Below, piece by piece: positions 43,153 to 54,700 of a stretch of 64,000 nt of DNA. The stretch comes from Asterias amurensis (Eukaryota; Echinodermata; Asteroidea; Forcipulatida; Asteriidae). The DNA is taken from the NCBI RefSeq assembly GCF_032118995.1, contig NC_092649.1, positions 28,393,927-28,457,926 of the forward strand, given 5' to 3'. The notes below the pieces were generated by a model. The model ran no database searches. It worked only from the letters and a program-made list of their open reading frames with translations, and was not told the origin of the DNA. The stretch's first letter is position 1. Every line of letters begins with the position of its first letter. The position numbers were made by a program, and so were the translations under genes.

Positions 43153-44096
43153 CTGAAGAGGAGAACGGACATAATAATCTTGTTGTTTAATGATCCAAGA
43201 AAAAATGACGACAGAGCTATACTTCTCGTATACAAACTTTAGGGGAACTCGCATAATATAGAGCACCACTAGTTTGTCTGAGATAATTTCGAAGTTTAAA
43301 AAAAATACAACAACATTTCCATTCTATCCCTGTATAAAAACCATGATCTTCCTAAAAATTTTAACTTACCCATCCGACCTTTAAGAACCTTCATCTGTCT
43401 CTTTAATGTTGAAATGACTCGCCATTGTGCCCAAACCATCACTAAGAAGGGGCCAGGTAGTTGGACGATGAAAGTATACAACCCCACAACCGCCTGGACT
43501 TCTGGGTTCGGCCAGCCCAAAAATCGACACCCGACGTTCTCCCCTTCGTCGTACAGGAACAGTATAAACGTTTTAGAAAGAGTGGCCAGAATCCAGCAAG
43601 TGGTGATCATGAGGATTTTGTTTCTTCTGGTGAACACCACTTTGTACTTGAGTGGGTAGACGATGGCAACGAACCGTTCCAAGTTAACGGTGACCAGACT
43701 GAACACTGACGTCAGGGCGCATACCCAGAACAGGAATTTGCCGTTGAAAAATCGGCACCACAGCTCGCTGAAGACCCCCGGGTTCGGGGAGGGGGCAGTT
43801 TCCACCACGACCAGGAAATTTGGGATGACCAGAACGCACACTATGAAGTCGACGAGGGAGAGATGGATTAAGAAATCGCTGGTGTTCGAGCGCAGAGTTG
43901 GTACGCGGAGGAGTACGAACGTAACGAGGAAGTTACCAGTGATTCCAACCACGCAGATGATGCTGTAGAGAACAATGACAAAGTCACTTCGGGCGAAACT
44001 TCCCCAGCCACCAGTCTCTGTTTTCACTTCGCTCATTTCCAGAGATCTATTTCCAAAGCTGGTGTTACTGGTATTAGAAGATATCAGAGCCTCCAT
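42773..44096 (-). CDS. Rhodopsin-class GPCR B, two exons, 368 aa
   Basis: Join of 43370-44096 and 42773-43152 on the minus strand, with one 217-bp phase-1 intron at the same place as in GPCR A. Key residues: Asn55 in TM1, Asp83 in TM2 (LVDF), Cys114 with Cys190, ERF at 140-142, Trp168, CWAP at 278-281 and NPILY at 316-320. Three N-glycosylation sites (NTS, NTS, NRS) lie in the first 20 residues. Helix 8 ends with a possible palmitoylated Cys336, and the Ser/Thr/Met-rich tail (345-368) differs wholly from that of GPCR A. Between the copies the TM3 end (VNLERFVAIVYPLKYKVVFT) and the TM6 entry (NPADQRKMWQLRASQTLIRT) are identical, so G-protein contacts are probably conserved while the N-terminus and ECLs diverge. 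The ligand is unknown; a neuropeptide-type receptor is my guess. A 5' UTR acceptor (TTTTTAG) is possible near 44210. Confidence 0.94.
43370..44096 (-). CDS. GPCR B exon 1 (N-terminus to TM5)
   Basis: ATG at 44096 begins MEALISSNTSNTSFGNRSLE. 242 codons plus one nt end at donor GTAAGT. TM1 to TM5 are all present. Confidence 0.94.
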
Positions 44097-45566
44097 TATG
44101 AGGTCAAAGTAGAAGCAGTTAATGGGAGTTTCAACAGTCTCTTTTGGAGGTCGCTGAGTGCCGTTGCAATGTAACTTGGTAGGGCGAGAGAATCTCCTTC
44201 ACGGTGACCTAAAAATCGAAGATAATAAGCAAACAGTGAAACTTTCAAAGTGGAGATTAAATAATCCAAGATAAGACATTTACCAAGAAAACAACTTCGT
44301 GACGTTTTAATTGAAGCTTATTTCGATATCCGCAGGCTTCGGGCAGCCAACTTCAATGAGTTGATTTGAAAGCGTCGTTAAAACATGGCATCTATACACC
44401 TACCCCCTGTTCATTGCGAACAAATCATAATGTATTTTCCTATCATACAATCGTTAGGGGGTTATGTGTCCATTAAAGGCTTATACCAAGGTGACGGGGG
44501 GGGAGGGGTGGGGGTGCACACATAGTGGGCATCACGTTTTATTGCATCACCGTGGTCAGCAGTTCTTGTGTGCATCGAAAGACAGATACTGACATTTAGC
44601 AAGCCTGCACCAAATGGTGTGGAACAAACCGTTTTTCAAATTGGCAGTTGAAAAGCAAGGGAAGAATCAACTCGAGTGCTGACGGCCGGGGGGGGGGGGG
44701 GCACGACAATATGACGTCACGTGACCTGATATGGTTATTACACATCAACACACACGACGTACTGCATCAGCATGCGTTACAAAGACATGAGTATTGTTGA
44801 GTTTGTTTGTTCAATCGAAGCTTTTCTTTCTCGAATTCACTGAAGAATATTCTGGAGTTTGTACCGTGAGACTTTACGGTGGCTGAACAATCCACAAGCT
44901 AGGAGATTCTACGAGAATGTTCAAACGATGTCTTGTGTTTTGCACGGACAATTTTGTTTTACATTGCCCCCATTGTAATGATTTTGCTGTCAATATTTTC
45001 AATAAAAACCTCCCGAAGAAGCTGCAAATTCCTTATTTCACCCTCATTATTTGATTAGAAGCAGAGCGGTCTCCCTAGGGTACAGCCCGACTTCATGCCG
45101 CGCCGTGCACAATTCAACAACCAAGGCGCGTGAGCTCGCTCAAACCTCGGTAATTTACGAAGTCTTAACCATACTCTCGGAATACTGGACTTATCAAACA
45201 GAAAATGTGATTTAATCAACATTCAACTTGATTAAAAAGGGCTATGTTTTGAGTTGAAAGTTTAACTTATCGAAAATACAGACAAGATGGTCCATCGGTA
45301 CGAGTCTTCTCATGCCTTTACTGTGTAGCTTTGTTTTTCTGTACCCGTCTTATGTCACGTGATCACATGTAAACATTTAATGTCTATGGATCGGTCTATT
45401 AATCGGCCTTGTTCATCACTTCAGCGACAGTGTTGAGGTTTTGAGGGCATTCCTAATGGACTTTTAAACTAATACACTTGAGCATGTGTTTGAAACAAAA
45501 GGGACATATAAATCCATTAATTATGAACATGGCAGGAGCAGCCGGGGGTATTAAATGGCTTACTTT
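44097..45566. other. Upstream flank of GPCR B
   Basis: Presumed 5' UTR and promoter of GPCR B. Two poly-G runs (about 44498 and 44690) are present. No other gene is seen. Confidence 0.4.
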
Positions 45567-45570
45567 TTAA

Positions 45571-46138
45571 AGTCACCTGGAAGTGGTATTTTTTCAAAAT
45601 AAAGCTTTTGTCACTAATATATGTGTTTTGATGAGTGGAATGTGAATAAACAGTTAACTAAGGTTTTAAAAAATCAGTTATTATGTTATTTACAAATTAG
45701 ACCCCGACCCGAGAGGGTGCTGTTCGTGACGTCAATCGAGGCAGACTTTGCCTGTAATGCGTAGAGTAAACACAATTGCAAAGTACATGTACAATTGCAA
45801 AGTCGTGAGTTTGTAAGTTTCAAAATTTTTGTTTTTGTTTTTTTCCGGCAATGCCGACCAGGTGTATTGCTGCTGAATGCAGAATAACACTTTTTGAAAT
45901 AAACCAACTCACGACTTGGACGTACATGTACTTTGCACGTGTGTTTACTATACGCATTGCAGGCAAAGTCTGCCTCGATTGACGTCACAAAAGGGGTAGG
46001 CGGAGTCAGCCCCCAAACAACTTTATATATTTTTTAAACATATAAATCGTGACAAACAATTACTAAAAAAATTGTTGTATTGTTCGTAAGCATATACTCT
46101 TATGTTTGAAAGAAAAGAAATTCTATTTCCAGGTGACT
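45571..46138. mobile_element. TTAA-flanked MITE, family T3, 568 bp
   Basis: TTAA at 45567-45570 and 46139-46142 flanks perfect ends AGTCACCTGGAA and TTCCAGGTGACT. A second, inner inverted pair (GTGACGTCAATCGAGGCAGA with CTTTGCCTG and its reverse) surrounds a short centre with GTACATGTAC. The flank and ends fit piggyBac-type mobilisation. There is no transposase. Confidence 0.85.
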
Positions 46139-46141
46139 TTA

Positions 46142-46183
46142 ACATCCGCCTTCCACAGTTGACATCCGCCTTCCACAGTTGAC
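46142..46183 (+). repeat. Two perfect 20-21-bp tandem units
   Basis: ACATCCGCCTTCCACAGTTG is repeated twice, directly after the T3 MITE. Confidence 0.9.
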
Positions 46184-47240
46184 CTGTTTAATTAATTGGA
46201 TTCTTTTTATACCATCATTTGAAATTTTGGCCATGAGACTTTGTTCTATGCGCCAATTTATTTTGCTTTATAAAGATTTAACAACAACACCATGCATGTG
46301 TTGTTGTTTTGGTTGTTTTTTGTTCTTTTTCTCAATTTTACCCAGTAAGTTTTTTTTTTGGTTTATAACTTAAAAACGAGATATTTTATTGCTCACATCA
46401 CTTACTGTTACTAGAAGAACAATTGTGCCTGGATGGAAGAATGGCATACTCCCTTCTTCCGGGTACACAATAACGTTGTTTATCAATATTGGAACTATTT
46501 TAATGATGTTTTACAAAAAAAGACTGATGTTGCAGGAAAATAACATATAATAGCAGAATTGAAAGCATATTAAAGCCTGTAAATAGCCTACCTTGAGCAA
46601 TATCTGCACTTTTAACTTACTGCAATACTATTGTCTCGTAAATTATATAGGCCTTTCCTAATCACCAAAAGGGCTGTTCGGAGACTACATAATTAAGCAC
46701 GAGGGGGAGACCCATTACGCTAACGACATCACGTTGTATCTTACATGACGATCCCCCCCCCCCCCATGTGGAACGGGCCAATTGCGGCTGGTGAATAGAC
46801 CCTTAATTTCCAGTCGTCCACTTTGTGGCTGATAAATCTTTTGGAATATTTTTCCGGACGTATTTTGAATGATGACGTTGATTAATACAACAAAGCACCT
46901 TTTTGACAAGATCAAAGCGCTATAATAGTGAGCAAAACGATGGCAAGATGAGAAGTATCCCGGTGCTTTTCCATAGGAGATATTTAAACACAGTAACTAA
47001 AACTTAATGGAGTTTTATAGTATTCTACCTTTGATTTTTGAAGCACTTGTTTGTTTACATAGCATTTTAGACACAATGTTTGAGTTGGGTGAAACGTTTG
47101 CAAAAACACAAAAGTCGTGCTTAATAAAATAGCTCGCGCACAATGTTCAAATAAACACTCTCTGTGCGACTTTCACGAAAACAAGTTAATCCAAAGGGTG
47201 AATCGTGACTTGACATCAAAACCTTGAATGTATTGGACTG
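46184..47240. other. Spacer without recognised features
   Basis: AT-rich, with a poly-C run near 46753-46764. No gene or repeat I can name. Confidence 0.4.
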
Positions 47241-47357
47241 AGGCCTTGGTAAATTGACGACTGCAGCTAAGGCTACGGCTGTTGCTATGGGTGTTGGCTT
47301 GGATGTTCTCAATGGGACGATCACACCGTAGCCAAAGCCGCTAATGCGGACGCGGCT
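47241..47357. mobile_element. Second copy of the GGCTACGGC MITE
   Basis: AGGCC ... GCTAAGGCTACGGCTGTTGC ... CCGTAGCC-AAAGCCGCTAAT-GCGGACGCGGCTT parallels 7378-7512 in both ends and centre. Confidence 0.75.
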
Positions 47358-47689
47358 TAAGCACAGCTTTATTATCTTTATTTGATGATACGAGTCGGAG
47401 TGCGTGCAGATTTGATTTTTGGAAATACAGGCTGAATAACGAAGCAGTTTTCAAAATATTCCAAATGATTTAATATATTATTGAAATATTCATGTCATAT
47501 TCCGGCGATTTTGTTTACCCAGAGCTCGGGAAAGTATGTATTCAGTGCATTACATCGGTGTACATATAAAACCAAAATTAATATGTTCCAAGTGGTTGTT
47601 AATTTTCCCACACGAAGGACAAATCTTGGACGGCCATCTAACATGTCTAAGCCAAATACTTTACTTGTAACTTACTCTATAAAATCCTA

Positions 47690-47995
47690 GCCTTGCTCAA
47701 GGCAGTCGCATTATTCGCTCCGAAAAGACGCCGCTGTAAACCCACCCGAATACCCTGTGCGTGGTGCGTGCGATCACACCGCATGACCCACCCGTATACA
47801 CACTGTCACATCGTACGACCACTGTGCACATAAGTCATCCGCACTCGTACCACTAACCGCATGCAGACGCCTCCGCATGCGGATAGTGTACGGGGGCATC
47901 GTGTCGTGCGATGTTATGCACAGTGAATACGGGTGGTTTTTTATACAGCGGCGGTCTTTTTTCGGAGTGAATAATTCGACTGCCTTGAGCAAGGC
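47690..47995. mobile_element. TA-flanked MITE with long TIRs, 306 bp
   Basis: The end GCCTTGCTCAAGGCAGTCG, then ATTATTC-x-CTCCGAAAA and GCCGCTGTA, is inverted at the right (TACAGCGGC ... CGACTGCCTTGAGCAAGGC). TA lies on both sides, as for Tc1/mariner or PIF-type targets. The terminal 14 bp (GCCTTGCTCAAGGC) are themselves a palindrome. The GC-richer centre has many CpGs. Confidence 0.88.
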
Positions 47996-48349
47996 TAATA
48001 AAATCCATGTTCTTGAGTTGCGCAAGCTCGCCCCTAGGCTGAAAAGACACTCTTGGTATTAAGGGCACGTCGATGACAACATTTCAGATGAACATAGACC
48101 AGAGAGAGCTCAAGATTTCCCCCAATAAAAACAGTACAGATTGTAGGATTGAGAAAAAACAGGCAGGGAGTGCTAATGAGATTTAGGGATGAGCTAAGCA
48201 GAAATAGGTTTTATTCTCAAATAGTATGGTAGTTTAGCTGGTTATCTTATTCTGATGAGCATTTTTTGTGTGCAGTCAGATTTGGCTCTGTTTCTGCCTT
48301 GTGTATAAACGTTTTTGAATGACTATTATTTTTGGTTGTTTCCTGACTG

Positions 48350-48780
48350 CGCCGTGTGTTTGTATACGTTGTATACACGCACAGTGTACGTCAATTTTTA
48401 ATGGGTGCCTGCTCACGCCGTCGCATCTGGCCCCGCCGTCAGAGCATTAAGTTTTGTACGAGAGGAAAGCCCTTGAACATGGCAATCCTGTGGTGGTAAA
48501 ATTTTGAAGATTGAGCATGATACTGGGACCGAAATTACCCGTTGTACATTTTGTTTTTCTCTCCGACAGCTCTGTGCACAAAACTCCCTATCGTTTTTAG
48601 TTCCAGAATAATTCAAAAGCATAGCTGAAAGTTTTTATAAGTCCGGGCTTTTTTTTCAACACATGTATTTGTTTTCTCCAATAATCACCACATGCCGTGT
48701 GTTTCATGCATTAAATGTCCTAAATTTATGGGGTGTGTCGGGTCTACTCCCTGGCCTCTAGCGTCGCTTTGAAAATCCCC
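48350..48780 (+). repeat. Divergent, internally deleted edge monomer of the satellite
   Basis: Satellite landmarks are GCCGTGTGTTTG, TTTGTACGAGAGGAAAGCCC and CTGTGCACAAAACTCCCTAT, then a jump to CGTTTTTAGTTCCAGAATAA. About 130 bp are missing between the last two. It is the left boundary of the array and resembles the relics at 35.5-37.6 kb more than the array core. Confidence 0.85.
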
Positions 48781-51700
48781 ATAGCACTAAATTTTGTACT
48801 AGGGAAAGCCCTTGAAGTTGCCCATCCAATGGTGCTAAACTTGTTTAGATTGAGCAATGATTTGGGGTCAAATTGACCCGTTGTACTTTGGATTTTCTCT
48901 GTGCACAAAAATCCCGTAGGGAGGCTTGTTGAGTTCGTTTCGGAGCACAGCCGCCAACTTTTAATTTTCGGTATCAAGAAGTCTGGAAGCCGCTCTAAAA
49001 CTTTGAAATTTGAATTAAGGGACATGCCAGAATGACGCAGGTACAAACTGCGTCTCTCTATCGTTTTTAGTTCCAGAATAATTCAAAAGCATAGCTGAAA
49101 GTTTTTATAAGTCCGGGCTTTTTTTTCAACACATATATTTGTTTTCTCCAATAATCACCACATGCCGTGTGTTTCATGTTTAAATGTCCTAAATTTATGG
49201 GGTGTGTCGGGTCTACTCCCTGGCCTCTAGCGTCGCTTTGAAAATCCCCATAGCACTAAATTTCGTACGAGAGGAAAGCCCTTGAAATTGTCCATCCAAT
49301 GGTGCTAAACTTGTTTAGATTGAGCAATGATTTGGGGTCAAATTGACCCGTTGTACTTTGGATTTTCTCTGTGCACAAAAATCCCGTAGGGAGGCTTGTT
49401 GAGTTCGTTTCGGAGCACAGCCGCCAACTTTTAATTTTCGGTATCAAGAAGTCTGGAAGCCGCTCTAAAACTTTGAAATTTGAATTAAGGGACATGCCAG
49501 AATGAAGCAGTTACAAACTGCGTATCTCTATCGTTTTTAGTTCCAGAATAATTCAAAAGCATAGCTGAAAGTTTTTATAAGTCCGGGCTTTTTTTTCAAC
49601 ACATATATTTGTTTTCTCCAATAATCACCACATGCCGTGTGTTTCATGCGTTAAATGTCCTAAATTTATGGGGTGTGTCGGGTCTACTCCCTGGCCTCTA
49701 GCGTCGCTTTGAAAATCCCCATAGCACTAAATTTTGTACGAGAGGAAAGCCCTTGAAATTGCCCATCCAATGGTGGTAAACTTGTTTAGATTGAGCAATG
49801 ATTTGGGGTCAAATTGACCCAATGTACTTTGGATTTTCTCTGTGCACAAAAATCCCGTAGGGAGGCTTGTTGAGTTCGTTTCGGAGCACAGCCGCCAACT
49901 TTTAATTTTCGGTATCAAGAAGTCTGGAAGCCGCTCTAAAACTTTGAAATTTGAATTAAGGGACATGCCAGAATGACGCAGGTACAAACTGCGTCTCTCT
50001 ATCGTTTTTAGTTCCAGAATAATTCAAAAGCATAGCTGAAAGTTTTTATAAGTCCGGGCTTTTTTTTCAACACATATATTTGTTTTCTCCAATAATCACC
50101 ACATGCCGTGTGTTTCATGCGTTAAATGTCCTAAATTTATGGGGTGTGTCGGGTCTACTCCCTGGCCTCTAGCGTCGCTTTGAAAATCCCCATAGCACTA
50201 AATTTTGTACGAGAGGAAAGCCCTTGAAATTGCCCATCCAATGGTGGTAAACTTGTTTAGATTGAGCAATGATTTGGGGTCAAATTGACCCAATGTACTT
50301 TGGATTTTCTCTGTGCACAAAAATCCCGTAGGGAGGCTTGTTGAGTTCGTTTCGGAGCACAGCCGCCAACTTTTAATTTTCGGTATCAAGAAGTCTGGAA
50401 GCCGCTCTAAAACTTTGAAATTTGAATTAAGGGACATGCCAGAATGACGCAGGTACAAACTGCGTCTCTCTATCGTTTTTAGTTCCAGAATAATTCAAAA
50501 GCATAGCTGAAAGTTTTTATAAGTCCGGGCTTTTTTTTCAACACATATATTTGTTTTCTCCAATAATCACAACATGCCGTGTGTTTCATGCGTTAAATGT
50601 CCTAAATTTATGGGGTGTGTCGGGTCTACTCCCTGGCCTCTAGCGTCGCTTTGAAAATCCCCATAGCACTAAATTTTGTACGAGAGGAAAGCCCTTGAAA
50701 TTGCCCATCCAATGGTGCTAAACTTGTTTAGATTGAGCAATGATTTGGGGTCAAATTGACCCAATGTACTTTGGATTTTCTCTGTGCACAAAAATCCCGT
50801 AGGGAGGCTTGTTGAGTTCGTTTCGGAGCACAGCCGCCAACTTTTAATTTTCGGTATCAAGAAGTCTGGAAGCCGCTCTAAAACTTTGAAATTTGAATTA
50901 AGGGACATGCCAGAATGACGCAGGTACAAACTGCGTCTCTCTATCGTTTTTAGTTCCAGAATAATTCAAAAGCATAGCTGAAAGTTTTTATAAGTCCGGG
51001 CTTTTTTTTCAACACATATATTTGTTTTCTCCAATAATCACCACATGCCGTGTGTTTCATGCGTTAAATGTCCTAAATTTATGGGGTGTGTCGGGTCTAC
51101 TCCCTGGCCTCTAGCGTCGCTTTGAAAATCCCCATAGCACTAAATTTTGTACGAGAGGAAAGCCCTTGAAATTGCCCATCCAATGGTGGTAAACTTGTTT
51201 AGATGGAGCAATGATTTGGGGTCAAATTGACCCAATGTACTTTGGATTTTCTCTGTGCACAAAAATCCCGTAGGGAGGCTTGTTGAGTTCGTTTCGGAGC
51301 ACAGCCGCCAACTTTTAATTTTCGGTATCAAGAAGTCTGGAAGCCGCTCTAAAACTTTGAAATTTGAATTAAGGGACATGCCAGAATGACGCAGGTACAA
51401 ACTGCGTCTCTCTATCGTTTTTAGTTCCAGAATAATTCAAAAGCATAGCTGAAAGTTTTTATAAGTCCGGGCTTTTTTTTCAACACATATATTTGTTTTC
51501 TCCAATAATCACCACATGCCGTGTGTTTCATGCGTTAAATGTCCTACATTTATGGGGTGTGTCGGGTCTACTCCCTGGCCTCTAGCGTCGCTTTGAAAAT
51601 CCCCATAGCACTAAATTTTGTACGAGAGGAAAGCCCTTGAAATTGCCCATCCAATGGTGCTAAACTTGTTTAGATTGAGCAATGATTTGGGGTCAAATTG

Positions 51701-54700
51701 ACCCGTTGTACTTTGGATTTTCTCTGTGCACAAAAATCCCGTAGGGAGGCTTGTTGAGTTCGTTTCGGAGCACAGCCGCCAACTTTTAATTTTCGGTATC
51801 AAGAAGTATGGAAGCCGCTCTAATACTTTGAAATTTGAATTAAGGGACATGCCAGAATGACGCAGGTACAAACTGCGTCTCTCTATCGTTTTTAGTTCCA
51901 GAATAATTCAAAAGCATAGCTGAAAGTTTTTATAAGTCCGGGCTTTTTTTTCAACACATATATTTGTTTTCTCCAATAATCACCACATGCCGTGTGTTTC
52001 ATGCGTAAATGTCCTACATTTATGGGGTGTGTCGGGTCTACTCCCTGGCCTCTAGCGTCGCTTTGAAAATCCCCATAGCACTAAATTTTGTACGAGAGGA
52101 AAGCCCTTGAAATTGTCCATCCAATGGTGCTAAACTTGTTTAGATTGAGCAGTGATTTGGGGTCAAATTGACCCGTTGTACTTTGGATTTTCTCTGTGCA
52201 CAAAAATCCCGTAGGGAGGCTTGTTGAGTTCGTTTCGGAGCACAGCCGCCAACTTTTAATTTTCGGTATCAAGAAGTATGGAAGCCGCTCTAAAACTTTG
52301 AAATTTGAATTAAGGGACATGCCAGAATGACGCAGGTACAAACTGCGTCTCTCTATCGTTTTTAGTTCCAGAATAATTTAAAAGCATAGCTAAAAGTTTT
52401 TAAAAGTCCGGGCTTTTTTTTCAACACCTATGTTTGTTTTCTCCAATAATCACCACATGCCGTGTCTTTCATGCGTTAAATGTCCTAAATTTATGGGGTG
52501 TGTCGGGTCTACACCCTGGCCTCTAGCGTCGATTTGAAAATCCCCATAGCACTAAATTTTGTACGAGAGGAAAGCCCTTGAAATTGCCCATCCAATCGTG
52601 GTAAACTTGTTTAGATTGAGCAATGATTTGGGGTCAAAATGACCCAATGTACTTTGGATTTTCTCTGTGCACAAAAATCCCGTAGGGAGGCTTGTTGAGT
52701 TCGTTTCGGAGCACAGCCGCCAACTTTTAATTTTCGGTATCGAGAAGTCTGGAAGCCGCTCTAAAACTTTGAAATTTGAATTAAGGGACATGCCAGAATG
52801 ACGCAGGTACAAACTGCGTCTCTCTATCGTTTTTAGTTCCAGAATAATTCGAAAGCATAGCTGAAAGTTTTTATAAGTCCGGGCTTTTTTTTCAACACAT
52901 ATATTTGTTTTCTCCAATAATCACCACATGCCGTGTGTTTCATGCGTTAAATGTCCTAAATTTATGGGGTGTGTCGGGTCTACACCCTGGCCTCTAGCGT
53001 CGCTTTGAAAATCCCCATAGCACTAAATTTTGTACGAGAGGAAAGCCCTTGAAATTGCCCATCCAATGGTGGTAAACTTGTTTAGATTGAGCAATGATTT
53101 GGGGTCAAATTGACCCAATGTACTTTGGATTTTCTCTGTGCACAAAAATCCCGTAGGGAGGCTTGTTGAGTTCGTTTCGGAGCACAGCCGCCAACTTTTA
53201 ATTTTCGGTATCGAGAAGTCTGGAAGCCGCTCTAAAACTTTGAAATTTGAATTAAGGGACATGCCAGAATGACGCAGGTACAAACTGCGTCTCTCTATCG
53301 TTTTTAGTTCCAGAATAATTCGAAAGCATTGCTGAAAGTTTTTATAAGTCCGGGCTTTTTTTTCAACACATATATTTGTTTTCTCCAATAATCACCACAT
53401 GCCGTGTGTTTCATGCGTTAAATGTCCTAAATTTATGGGGTGTGTCGGGTCTACTCCCTGGCCTCTAGCGTCGCTTTGAAAATCCCCATAGCACTAAATT
53501 TTGTACGAGAGCAAAGCCCTTGAAATTGTCCATCCAATGGTGCTAAACTTGTTTAGATTGAGCAATGATTTGGGGTCAAATTGACCCAATGTACTTTGGA
53601 TTTTCTCTGTGCACAAAAATCCCCTAGGGAGGCTTGTTGAGTTCGTTTCGGAGCACAGCCGCCAACTTTTAATTTTCGGTATCAAGAAGTCTGGAAGCCG
53701 CTCTAAAACTTTGAAATTTGAATTAAGGGACATGCCAGAATGACGCAGGTACAAACTGCGTCTCTCTATCGTTTTTAGTTCCAGAATAATTCAAAAGCAT
53801 AGCTGAAAGTTTTTATAAGTCCGGGCTTTTTGTTCAACACATATATTTGTTTTCTCCAATAATCACCACATGCCGTGTGTTTCATGCGTTAAATGTCCTA
53901 AATTTATGGGGTGTGTCGGGTCTACTCCCTGGCCTCTAGCGTCGCTTTGAAAATCCCCATAGCACTAAATTTTGTACGAGAGGAAAGCCCTTGAAATTGT
54001 CCATCCAATGGTGCTAAACTTGTTTAGATTGAGCAATGATTTGGGGTCAAATTGACCCAATGTACTTTGGATTTTCTCTGTGCACAAAAATCCCGTAGGG
54101 AGGCTTGTTGAGTTCGTTTCGGAGCACAGCCGCCAACTTTTAATTTTCGGTATCAAGAAGTCTGGAAGCCGCTCTAAAACTTTGAAATTTGAATTAAGGG
54201 ACATGCCAGAATGACGCAGGTACAAACTGCGTCTCTCTATCGTTTTTAGTTCCAGAATAATTCAAAAGCATAGCTGAAAGTTTTTATAAGTCCGGGCTTT
54301 TTTTTCAACACATATATTTGTTTTCTCCAATAATCACCACATGCCGTGTGTTTCATGCGTTAAATGTCCTAAATTTATGGGGTGTGTCGGGTCTACTCCC
54401 TGGCCTCTAGCGTCGCTTTGAAAATCCCCATAGCACTACATTTTGTACGAGAGAAAAGCCCTTGAAATTGTCCATCCAATGGTGCTAAACTTGTTCAGAT
54501 TGAGCAATGATTTGGGGTCAAATTGACCCAATGTACTTTGGATTTTCTCTGTGCACAAAAATCCCGTAGGGAGGCTTGTTGAGTTCGTTTCGGAGCACAG
54601 CCGCCAACTTTTAATTTTCGGTATCAAGAAGTCTGGAAGCCGCTCTAAAACTTTGAAATTTGAATTAAGGGACATGCCAGAATGACGCAGGTACAAACTG

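Noticed and set aside
43414..43968. Plus-strand ORFs opposite GPCR B
   Set aside because: Three overlapping frames lie antisense to TM-coding sequence; they are shadows of the receptor.
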